DNA from: Mustela lutreola
Taxonomy: Eukaryota; Chordata; Mammalia; Carnivora; Mustelidae
Length of the DNA stretch: 64,000 nt
Assembly: GCF_030435805.1 (NCBI RefSeq)
Contig: NC_081293.1
Location: forward strand, 107,362,546 to 107,426,545
Direction of reading: 5' to 3'
A program made the position numbers and the translations under genes. Position 1 is the stretch's first letter, and each line of letters starts with the position of its first letter. Under the pieces are notes generated by a model. The model saw only the letters and a list, made by a program, of their open reading frames with translations. It had not been told where the DNA came from and ran no database searches. Shown piece by piece: positions 46,201 to 58,200 of this stretch.

Positions 46201-49200
46201 CAAGCAGGACCCGAGCCCCCATTAGGCCAGCACACACCTGTGTGTGTGCACGGACAGTGGGCTTTCTGGGTCGGGGGGATGAACAGAACGTCAGAGGGAC
46301 CCTACCATGGAGACGGGATGGCCAGGAACCAGGAGAGACAGACTGCATTTAAATCGTGACTCTGCTCTCAGGTTGAGGCACCGGATGTGACCTGTCCCTG
46401 GTTAGACATGGTCCAGGGGTGTCGCCCACGGCATGTGGTCCAGACTGTTACTGGTGATGTGACCCGGGGTTCTGTTCTAAAGAGAAGGACTCAAGTGTTT
46501 TTCATTCTTGAAACAAAGGAACCAACACTGATGAGTCCATTTTTCCTTTATAAAATTTTTTCTTGTACACATTTTCTGGAAGTGTAAGGGAAGGAGGAAA
46601 TCATTTGGAATGCAGCAAGAGAGCCCCACTGTGTCCCTGGACACACTTAAGGAAGGCCAAGGTCCACTTCTAGTGTTAAGGAATACCGGTTTTAAAATCT
46701 CATTTCCCAACTCCTTCTAGACATTTACGCTTTTCCCTTTGTTGTGGGAGATTTTCATTAAACTGTCCTGCAAGGAAGCTTTTGTGCTTGTTCCCTCTCT
46801 CGCTGTGTCTCTCTATGTCAAATAAATAAATACAATCTTGAAAAAAAAATAAATAAAATGGTTTTTTAAAAAGACGTATTTATTTTAAAGAGAGAGAACA
46901 TGAGCAGGGGAGGGGCAGAGGGAGGGAGAGAGAATCCCAAGAAGGGCCCCTGCTGAGAGTGGAGCCTGATGTGGGGCTCGATCTCACAGCCCTGCGATCG
47001 TGACCCAAGCGGAAATCAAGAGTCAGGCACTTAACCTGCGGAGCCACCAGATGCTTCTCTGTGGCATCAAGCATAACGGACATTTCGAGACCTTTCTCTC
47101 TAACCTGCAGGTGTGGCGGTCTCAGCCTCTGACCCTGGCCGTGACATTTGAGTCTGCAATCCTCTGTGACATCTCCCAAGGCCTCTCCTACACCTGGACC
47201 TTCTGGAACTCCCAGGGGTGGCCGGTGGCCCTGCCCCACACCGTCAGCACGCACAGGCAGACAGTCACTGTCCCCAGCTACTTCCTGGCGCCCGGCAACT
47301 ACACTGCTCTTGCCAGGGTAGGTGGTCCGAAGACATTTGTCCCATCAGCCCCGGAGCAGGAGCTCAGCCCTGTCCCTCCAACCTGTTGTACCTGAGATAA
47401 TGATGGTCGTCACAACACGTGGGCTGGGCTGCCGAGAAATGCTTAGCACCTCTCAGAGAGCAAGTTGCGTGTCCAAACGCAGGAAAGTCATCGTGAAAAT
47501 CTCGTTCTTTCAGCAGAAGCTTCCTGAGCATGTGCTTTGACGATGTCGCTGAGGTAGTCCCGAAATATCAGGGAGTGTCTGTGTCGTCACAGAGCGTCCC
47601 GCCTGGAATGGGAGGGCATGTTAGTCAGACCACAGAGTCCAGGAGGACACCCTGCGGACCGGGCTGCTGCTGGCACTTGGTGTATTTTGGCTGGAAAAAT
47701 GGTGAAAATATGTCATGGTCCTTTCTAGAAGAGTTGGCTTCATGGAGCAGAGTCTGTTTGCAGGTAGAGACCAGCCTGCGTTTTCCTGCTGTCTCAGAGT
47801 TCCCCGGGGAGCTCACCACCTCCCAGGGAGGGGTGGCTATGAGCCCTGCAGCGCGCCAGGTCAGGAGAGGGTTCCAGAATGGCAGAGGCCAGGACGGTCC
47901 CCTAGAAGCACACAGGGTTTGTGGGGGTGGGTGGGGGGACACGGGGCTGAACACATGAGTAGGAGGTTCTCTGATGACCAGGGGAAGGCAGAGATGGAGC
48001 GATCGGGTCTCAGGGGGCCGTGATGGCAATGTTGGAGGGAGGGCAGTGGATGTGGGGGAGGGGGGCAGTGTGCTGGGTCTCCGGGCGCAGGCCGGGAGCA
48101 GTGAGGGAGAAGGGAGGGCAGGCAGCCCTTGTGTTTTGGGGCTGGGGCAGGGGAAGGAGCCAGACAAGGAGGTGAGGTTTGGTCCGTCTGTATTAAGCAT
48201 CATAAGGATCTGTGTCACTAGTTTTCCTTAAATTTTAAAATAGTGGAAACGTTTTATTAGTTATAGTTTAAACAAACAAACAAACAAATAACACTTGTTC
48301 CCATAATGGTCTGCGTTGTTTTTTAGTTTAACACAGCTTAACATCTTCATGTCCAATGTCACTTGGGCAGCGGCGAGTAGGTGTCCCGTTTCCGTGACTG
48401 CCCCTGAGCTCTCCTTGTCGCTGAGGAACCTGGGAAGTGACTCCTGGAAGGGTAGATTTCAGCTGGACTGACAGGGCCAGAGCAGATCCTGTGAGGTCCA
48501 CTGGACCGTGTTACCAGCCTAACTGCCAGTGTCCCAGCTGGGCACGAATGGGGTGGGGGAGTGTGTCTGAGGCAGGCGTCTGTCCAGCCTTGCCGAGAGG
48601 CCACCTGTCTGGTCTGGCCCCAAACTTAGCAGACCCCAGATGGTGTTGTCGGTTTTATTAGAAATGGCTATTCCTGCGGGGTCTGGTTCATACTGCATAA
48701 GGTCACTAGTGCCATGTGACCTGGCAAAAAGAGAAAAGGACACGACAGCCCATGGGGTTTCCCTTCGATCCACTGGTTCTGAGCAAGTGAGTGCAGCTGG
48801 GTAAGGTGTGCGAATGTGGGCATGGACGCGATCGGTGAGACCATGTGCCGGTAGCCTGTGCGTCCGGAGGCGAGAGCTCCTTTCCCCCAGGCTCTGGACA
48901 GTGGGGTTGCGGCACTTGTCCTGTCTGTGTGGAAAGAGTGGAGGCTGGGATCCAAGCTGCCAGGTGCGGCGGCTCCATGTTGGCACGCTTGGTCGCGAGC
49001 CTGTCATTGCCCACGAGTGGCTCGGACGCGTCTTCCTTCAGGTCATGGGACCTGCCCTGTTGAGGTGCTTCTGCCGATGTCTGAGCTTGTCTTCACGTTG
49101 CCTCGGTGGGTCATACCCTCCGATGTGCAGACCTCCTGCTGTCACTGCCATGCTGACCAGCAGCGCCCCGCACGTCCCCGTCTTTGGACATTCCTGATGG

Positions 49201-52200
49201 TTCCTCCAGCGGCAGGAGGGGCTGAGCAGAGATGGAGGTGTAGGTGGGCGTGGGATCACACATTTGGTCGATGGCTGTTGGGGCCCCACGTGGGAAAGCC
49301 GCAAGCAGGGAACCTCGGGTGCCTTTCTGAAGGAAGTCACAAAGAACCGGGCCCAGACCCACGAAAAGAGCAGCAAGTGTGACGCTGTTGTTCCAGATTG
49401 TGTCACATTCTCAAAGAGACTTTGAATGGCAGGTTTACAAAATGTTCCAGTATTCCCGAGTTTCAGAATCATTGTCTTACAGTTCATTTACGTTGCTTCA
49501 AGACTGTTGCACGAGGGCTAGAAATGTAGATTTTTTTTTTTTTTTGAGATTGTTTTTGAGAGAGAGTAGGAACAGGGGGAGGGGCAGAGGGAGAGTCTGA
49601 AGCAGACGTCCCGCCGTGTGCAGCCCTACGGGGCTCGATCTCACGATCCTGAGATCATGACCTGAGCCGAAATCAAGAGTCAGCTGCTCCGCCGCCTGAG
49701 CCAGCCAGGTGCCCCAGAAATGTAGCTTACAGAAGGCCAGCTAATGCCATCCAAGACCGAGGACAAGCTTCCTGACGGCGGAGCAGGCTTGGCAGCTGGC
49801 CCGTGTGCTGATGACCAGGACCATGTCATCAAAGGTGTACCTGGGGAGTCGCAGCTCTGTGTGCCCCCAGACGTGAGTACATGTCCCTGCCCGCCCCTGC
49901 CCCAGCCACCTTGGCTGCACTGGCACACAGTAGGCGGTCTCTGACACAGGTGACTGGTGGGTATCAGAATAATGGAGCATCTTGGTGAGGTACTGTCGGA
50001 GCTGGCGGCACGCTTACATTCACAGTTTCCTTCCAGCGTTCTCTTGTTTTTGAACTTACTTATTTGCTTCGAAGTCATCTCTACACCCAAGGTGGGGCTG
50101 GAACTCACGACCTCGAGATCAAGAGTCGCACGCTCCACTAGTGGAGCCGACCGGGTGCCCCAGTCTCCTTGCAGCATCAGAGGGTGTCTGGCCCCAGCAC
50201 GCCTCCTGCCAAGTCCCCTGGGTGACACCCCCTTGTCACCGCATTCCAGGTCCGGGTGGTAGGCAGCGTGGTGCACAGCAGCTACAGCGTGGCGGTGGAG
50301 GTGCGAGCCCGGGCCCCCGTCAGCGTCATCTCCGAGGGCACGCACCTGTTCCTCTCCAGAGCCCCCTCGTTCCCCGTCGTCCTCACGGGCTCCCAGTCCT
50401 ACGACCCAGACCACCCGGGGGCCGTCCTCAGGTGAGCACGCGGGAGCCCGACTCACATCTCCCCTGGAAGCCGAACATACGGGAGACGGGGGGACGGCTG
50501 TCACTCAGACGGGAGTAGCGCTGGACATCGGTGTTTGAGAAGTGAGGCTGCCGTGTGTCAGTGCGTGCGCTGCGCAGCTCACAGGCAGCGGACACGGCTT
50601 CCTGTGGACTGGAGGCCAGCAGGCGGAGGGAGGGCCAGCCGTTCGGTGTCTGGGACCACCTGCCTCCTGGTTCCTAGCTGGTTCTTCTCGTGGCGTCCTC
50701 ACAGGGTGGGTGGGGAGGGGGTGCCGGGGGCTCCGCCATAGGCACGCGATCTGTCCCTTCCTGGAGGCTCCATCTCCTCGACCTAAACCCTCCCAAGGCC
50801 CCTGTCATCACTCCGTCACACAGGGCGTTGGGTCTCCACATCGTAGCGGGACCCCTCAGTCCTTGGCAAACACGTTTCTCTGTGACTGACGTTCTTGCTC
50901 TGACGAAGGGGGGACTTGAGCTCCGCGTGCCCCTCTTCCCACGCTGCTGGAGGTCCCCCGCTCAGGCCTTGGTCCCCCTCCCCATCCACACGCCCTCCCT
51001 GGTGGCCTCACCTGATTTCCTGATGGGACCCGATCCGTGTGACAGTCGCCTCCAGCAAGCATCCTGCGTCCGCACTGCTCTTGGCCTCCAGGCTGGGTGT
51101 CCCGCCGTCTCCAGCCTGGTCCCCGGGTGGCCTCCCGTCTCTGCTGACGGAGGGGTCCTTCCCAGCATTCAGGCCAGTCTTCACAGAGCAGGTGGACGGA
51201 GTCTGTGAGAGCCCCGTCACCGCCCGCCCCCCTTCCATCTGCGCTCGGACATCACACGCCCGGGGAGGCTTCCGATGACCCCGCGGTGATGACTGTCCCG
51301 TGCTGACTCTGTGGTGTCTTCTTCCAGAGCCCCCATTCCCATGACATCCCACAGTCCTTCATCCCTGCTGGCATGTTCACACCAGTGGGCAGGGCCGTGC
51401 CTTGGCATGTCCCTGTGCCCGGCGCAGAGTGGGTCGTCCGCGGGTATTTCTGAATAGTGAGAGTGGACAGCTGCTGAGTCCCGAGCATGGCTGTTGGTGG
51501 AGGCGAGAGGCGGCCTGCTGGACTTGTGGGTCACACGCACGTGCTCTGAACAACACACACGCTGCCCCCGTGCCCTGGCCTTGTGGACCCTCCCCGAGAG
51601 CCCCGTGTGGTGCCCACAGCAGGAGCCCAGCGTGTGTCTGCGGAGATGGGCAGAGTCCGCTCCCGGGGAGGGGGGACAGTTTCCACCCAGCCCAGGAGGA
51701 GGTTTGCTCCCCCAAGGGCCTGAGCTGGACCGGTGCCAAAAAAGCTCCTATAGACTCTGGAAACAGGGAGGCTTAGAACCGGTGCCTAGGTCCAGGTCAC
51801 TCACAGTGCAGATTGGGAAGTGAACTCGGAGGGGTGAGCTGTGGTGTGGACTTCGGGGTGCTGTGTGGGGAGCCTGTACCTCCTCCTTACGCACCTCCCG
51901 GTGGGGCTGCTTATCTCCATGTGTCCCCCAGAAGACCTGTCCTGGCCGGGGTTGGGGCTGGCTTCCTAACTGTTGAGCGACTGTCACAAGGCAGAGCACG
52001 GCATAGGGGAGATGCCTGGTACTCATCTCCTGGCCTGTCCTCCTGCTCTGGGACGGGCAGGCCCCGAAGCCTTGGCCTTCCCAGGGTCAGAGGCCGTGCA
52101 CTTCTTGGGGGCTGCAGAGGTGCCAGAGGGGGTGGGAAGTAGCATGCGTGGGGCCAGAGCAGGGCCCCAAGTCCATGAGCTGGGTGAGGCGCGGCCTGGC

Positions 52201-55200
52201 CCCTGACCTTGGCAGCCCTGCTCCAGCGTTGGAACCGCCCATCCCACCTCCGTCAGAGAGAAGGGAGACATCCCCCGGCCCGCCTGCTCCCCTGGGGCCC
52301 CAGGAAAGCCCCGTTAGTAGCCGGGCTGGTCACCTGACTGCTGGGGCAGGTGCGTTCAGCCCCGTGGTGCCTTCTCCCGCAGCTATCACTGGAAATGCAC
52401 CGTGGCCAGCAGCCCCGGGCACTCCTGCTTCGCCACCTCCTCGCCACACAGCCTGGATGCCGGGGCTCCCTCCCTTGCCTTCCCTGCGGACTCTCTCAGC
52501 GACAGCTATGATCAGTTTGTCGTGACGCTGACGGTGTCCAGCGCCGGCCGGAATTCTTCAGAGGCGCAGGTGTTCCTGTCTCCTCGCCCCGACTTGGTGC
52601 TCAGGTACCGCCTGCCCCTGGTTCCCTGAAGGACAGGTCCAGGGGCCATGCCCTTCCGTGCCCTGCCCGACAGGTGTAGGAGCCAGCGGAGCCTGCTGAG
52701 GAGGAATGGGGCTGGCCAGGGAAGGCAGCGGAGCCCACGCTCCGGTGGCACAGGGACAGAGCCTGTCCCGACAGCTGTCCCAAGACAGGGGTCTGTTGTT
52801 GGGCTGAGACTGGACAGAGGCTAAGCATCTTGGGGCCTCTGCGCAGTGCCTTCCAGGCATCGTGGGGCTGGGCCAGTGGTGACATGGGGCAGTGCAGGGA
52901 GCAAGGTCGTGCTCCAGCCACAAAGCAGACCTGCAACAGGGAGGCCAGGCCAGCACCTGAGTGAGGGACTCGCTGAGCCCTGCACTGGACACAGGCTGGC
53001 ATGAGCCACACCTGTTCCATGCGCCCCCAAGGGGACAAGTAGGATGCCTGGAGGACTGGGGCACGCAGGGCTGCTCCCATACACGAACCCTGCAAGTGGT
53101 CTGGGCAGTTACCTTTGCCTTGTTGTGTAAAAACAGCTCGGGGTTAAAAGTGTGGAGAAAGAGTGGGTTCTGGCAGGCTTCCTGGAGGAAGAAGAAAATT
53201 AGCTGTGGCTGGCCAGGACCAACACAAAGGAGAGGACGCAAGCTGTGGCACTGAGGTCAGATAGATGCCTCTGGTGGAGACCACCCCCACCCTTGGGGTT
53301 CAGGGTTGAGGGGGTGAAAAATGCGTCTCAGCAGGCGGGCGCAGGTGCCTCTCCACGTCCAGCCAGACCCAACATAAAAGTGCAGGAATCAAGGTTCCAG
53401 GCTGGCTTGGTTGATACAGCGTGACTTCTGATCTCAGGGCCATGCAGTCAAGCCCCATGCTGGGTGTGCAACTTACTGTAAAAAATATATATACATATTA
53501 AAAAAAGAAAGTGAAGGAATGTCAGTACAGGGCTACAAACCTCGGGTCGTAATTTAGATAATTATATTTAATAGATTTTTAGATATGAATTAGGTTAATT
53601 AATCTCAATTAATTAGTATTAATTAGAATAAGCTTTTATTCTAAAAACACAACATACTATGTAATTCTGCTGCTCACAAGATAAAGATTTTATTTAAAAA
53701 TACTCCTTCATCGTGCAAAGGTATTGGGTGGGCGTCGGTCAGTATGGTCAGGCATAATCTGGGCCGCTGCGGACCACGTCCTGAGGGGCCGGGGGCCAGA
53801 TGGGCCTCTTCTGTCCTGAGTCCACCCCGTCCCCACCCATCAGGCGCACACACACCCCGCAGGGAGACACGTTCACACATGGAGATGCACACACACAGAG
53901 GGACAGGCCCACTGAGGCCCCTCGAGGAACCTGCGTGGGCCCACGTGCTGGGTTCCCTCCACCCAGGGTTCCTGCACTGGGAGCCACATGTGGCGGCCAC
54001 AGTCCGAGACATGTGTGGGCATGCCGCCTTCATGTGGGAGATGCTGGCCCCCCATGTGCCCTTGGGGGGCTCTCTCCCATAGTGACCTGCTGATGGCGGC
54101 TGAGTCTCTCAAAAGGTCCTGTGAATCAGGCCTTGGTGGCCATCCCAGGGTACCACATAACGCCCTAAGGAACTGCACATGCCAGTCAGTGAGAAAGCCT
54201 GGCTGTGGGGCCACGGGACTGAGGGAGCCGGCGGGGTTGCCCATGTGGGGGGGGGGGGGGCAGACCACAGGGGGCGGTGAGGCTGCAGGACATGAAGAAC
54301 ATACCTGGCCATTGGGGGATGTCCAGGTGAGGCTTAGGTTGGTCAGAGGGAGCCCCGAGGCGTTGAACACTTGGGGGACCTCCCTTCCGTGGACAGTGCA
54401 GGTGGGGCTGGGGTCAGGGGGCTGTGGGGCCAGGGGGCCATCCAGGCTCTGCCCTGAGCTTTGTGTGACCTGGAGGACTCACACACCCTCTCTAGGCTCG
54501 GTGCGTGTGCGTCCTGGGACCTAGCCCATGTCATGAGGTGGTGCCGGGGGGAGCAGGGGGAGCTGGGTGCGGGCTCGGCCGCCCCACAGTGCTCAGACGT
54601 GCCAGCCCTGGCACCGACCCACCCTTAGCACAAACGAGCGAGGCCGCTGAACTGTCCAGTGTTCTCCCTAAAATCCCCAATCGGGTTCGCATGGCACAGG
54701 TTCGTCCACATCTCCTGGGTCAGCTTTAAGGACGTGTTTGTTAACTGGAACGAGGAGCTTTCTCTTCGAGCCGAGTGTGACGAGTGTGGTGAGGGGCACA
54801 CCCTGTCTTACTCCTGGGACCTCTTCCTGGTCAACGCGACCGAAAGGACCCGAATGGAAGGTAAGGTCACGGCCGCCTTCATTTTGTTAACCCAGGCGAG
54901 GACTCAGTGTTCAAGGGTTGCTGAGGATACGCAGGCTCCGCGGCGCCCGGACCAGTGTCCCTGGCTGTGCCCATCACACCGAGCTCCCCAGCCCCTCTCC
55001 TTTATGCTCACGGAGACAGAGATGCCCGAACGCTGCGGCTCAGACACCTGCACACGACCCAGAACTTGCCTCCATCCCTCGCGGCTCCTGCTGTCGTTGG
55101 GGCCAGTCCCCGCCCCAGCTCTGAGACCTGCGATTTCAGACCCTTCTCCAGGAGGTGGTTTTCTTGGGTGGGAAGGGTGGGTCCCAGTGCTGCGCAGGGC

Positions 55201-58200
55201 AGTGGCCAGGTGACGTGAGACGGTATGTGAGAACGTGCCAGCTCTGGGACAGGACATGGCCTGGGTGCGAGCCAGGAGGGGGAGGGGTTCTCACCCGTGG
55301 CCTCTGTGATGAGAGAGACGGCTGGGAATGGCGGACAGAGGAGCTTTTGTTTCTGAGCTGGGTATGGCTGGCTCCGGGGTCAGCAGCTTGTGCCGAGGCC
55401 TCAGAGGCCCACACTTACTCTGTATCTGTCCCACGGGGCCGCACGAAGCTTCCATACTCGGGCTCTAAGCGCAGGGGACCTCCCAGCGAGGGGGGCAGGA
55501 ACACATAGGGGCCATTGTGCCCTTCTCTGCGGGGGAGCTGTTCCCACGTTCCCAACGTAATTGGGTTTTCCAGAAGCAAAGCCGGTGGGGAATGCATGGG
55601 AGGAACCGGGGCAAACCGCACCCCCCCACCCCCAGGTGGTTAATCTTGCAGCCAAGCCAGTGACTGTCCGAAGGCCATGTGTCTCCCTTTCTTGTCACAG
55701 AAGCCGTCTCTGTGACAGCAGTGAGGACAAGCTCACTCTAGCGAGACGTCCTCGTGTTACATCTGTAGAAGTTTTCTCTTTGTCGTTCATCCTTTCTCGT
55801 AATTATGCCCGCGTTCTTTAGAGTCGTTACGTGTGACATGGACAAGTGAGGGAGGGTCAAAGGCTCCACACGCCCAGACAGTGTCTAGAGTAGACGTGAA
55901 CAACTGTGCCAGGCATGCTGGTGCAGGGGGAGTCCGTGGCGAGCAGATCCCGGGGGAGCTATGGCGCCGGCTGCCCTCCTGCTTCTCGGGGGGTGGTTGG
56001 CCTGCCTCCAGGTGAAACCCATGCTCCCCGGTATTTTCTGGGACGCATCCTTTTCAGAGATTGGTCACGTTTGTTAAAATGGCATGCTGATGGAATCTGT
56101 AGACCTTTGTATTTATTATTATTATTATTTTTAAAGATTTTATTTATGGGGGGCATAAGCAGGTGGGGGGCAGAGGGAGAGGGAGAAGCAGACTCCCCGC
56201 GGAGCAGAGCCCAGTGTGGGGCTCGATTCCAGGACCTCAGGACCATGACCTGAACCAAAACTAACAGTCAGATGCTCAATCAACTAACTGGGCCCCCCAG
56301 ATGCCCCCATAGACTGTTTTCAACCACATAGTTTTTCTGGTCTGAAAGTCTCACCCGGCTCCATGTTTGTTCAAGTCCCCTCTTGCAGAACAGTGGGGCT
56401 GCTGGGCGCTGCTGGCCTGGGGGCGATTTCGAAGCTGCCAGAGTCCAGTCCACCATCCGCGAGGCCGAGCTGGCTGGAGCCCCACGCAATGGGCACACTG
56501 TCTTCTCGGGAGCTGTCACCACAGACCCAGGCCCCGCCGGTCCTCTCAGCCACCAGGAAACCCTCCTCGGGGCCCACAGTCAGCAGGCACTGGGTTCCTG
56601 CTGTGGGTGACCGGCGTTCCCCAGGACCCAGCCCCCCTCGGAGGTTGTCCCCCCAGAGCCCGTCCCCCACCTCCTCTGGTAAGTGCTCCTGTCCCGTCAC
56701 ATCCGCACAGCTTGTGGGATGCTCATAGGGTCTCAGGGCCTTCCTCCCACCCGCAAACCTGTCCAGGCTCTGACAGCTGCCTGTGCACATGGCCTCCCTC
56801 GTCCCTTATCCTTTGCAGCACCAGGCCCTTCACGGTATCGCTCGTTTTCAGGCTGCCCAGAAACGGTTTCTGGGCCTCCAAAGTCGAGAAAGGAGCTCGT
56901 CGTCAGGGAGCAAAGCTGTGGCCCAGACTCTGCCTGTCCCTTATTGTCCCTCCCCACTGTCACCATTGACACTGTGCTTTCCTTAGGCTGTGGTCCGGCA
57001 GGTGCCACCCTGCCCCAGGACGCCCTGGCCTCAGGTCAGCTGCTAGGACAGGACGCCATGGGGACAGAACAGTAATATCTGCAGCAGGACATGCTTGTGT
57101 CCCCTGCTTCCTTCTGAGAGGAGGGGGTGCGACACTCTCTGAAGGGACAGTGAGAGTTTGGAGAGTGGGGTCCTGGCCTCGGCCTGCACCCAGCGGCTGG
57201 CTTATATCCCGGGAAAGCTACACACGCAGACACCTGCCTCCACTGTCGCGGTGACGCAGTGACACACGTGGAGCCGGGTGTGGACTCGAGACTCAGACCC
57301 CGGCAGCCTGTGTGTGCCGTCAGGAGGGTCGTGTAGACTTTGGGGAAGTCTGTGGCTTTCCGTGACATGGCCTGTTTTTCCCCTCATATAGATTTTGAAG
57401 CCTATTACAGCGATCTCCAAGAAGCCGTGCCACCCAGAGGGAGACAGCCCGCCGACTGTGAGTCTGTGACCGTCACCTCTTCCTGGGGCTCCATCAGCAC
57501 ACCAGTCTAGTCTCTGAAGCCCCTGAGATTGGGAATTGCCTCCCTGCTCCCCCACAGCACGAGCTCCGAGAGCTCCCAGTGATGCAGGGCACATCAGACC
57601 CGAATCTTCTAGCTCACCCACTGCTACACTTCAGGTCCCCTGTACTCAGAACCCCACGTAGCCCCACCCCCACAGGCAGGCGCTGCTGCACTCCCATGCC
57701 TTGGTCCGTAGGCGGTCGATGCCGAAAATAACCCCTTAGCGCCCTTCCTGGGACGTCACTGTGAAGCACTGCCTCCTTTCAGTCGCCTTCTGTTTCCTTC
57801 CTCTGGGCGTCCCCTTCGTCTTGTCTTGTATCCCTTCCGTCCCGTGACAGCCCAGCGTACTTGTAGTGCTTGAAGCTGGTGCATGCGATGCTTGCGGCTC
57901 TTTCCCTGGCTGTCCTGCTCTAGCTCTCCAAGGATGCGTCCAGGGAGCGTGGGGACCCCCATCCCAGACAACCGTGGTGCCTGGAACCCTGGCCACAGCG
58001 AGTGTGTTCTTGAGTGGACAGATGTGTGGTTGGTGGACGATATAGCCATGGACAGAAGAGCTGGACGGGCAGGGGGCGGCGTGTCCGTGGGCGGAGGAGC
58101 TGGACAGTCGTGGAGGGTTTGTCCGTGGGATCTGCTCCCTGTTTTCGCCGGCTTCCTCCTCTCCTCCTGCCTCTGTGGTATCGTTAGGCCTGTCTGTGCT

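Noticed and set aside
49680-50504. 274-codon minus-strand open frame over PKD1L1 exon 14
   Set aside because: Antisense shadow of a conserved coding exon plus a SINE.
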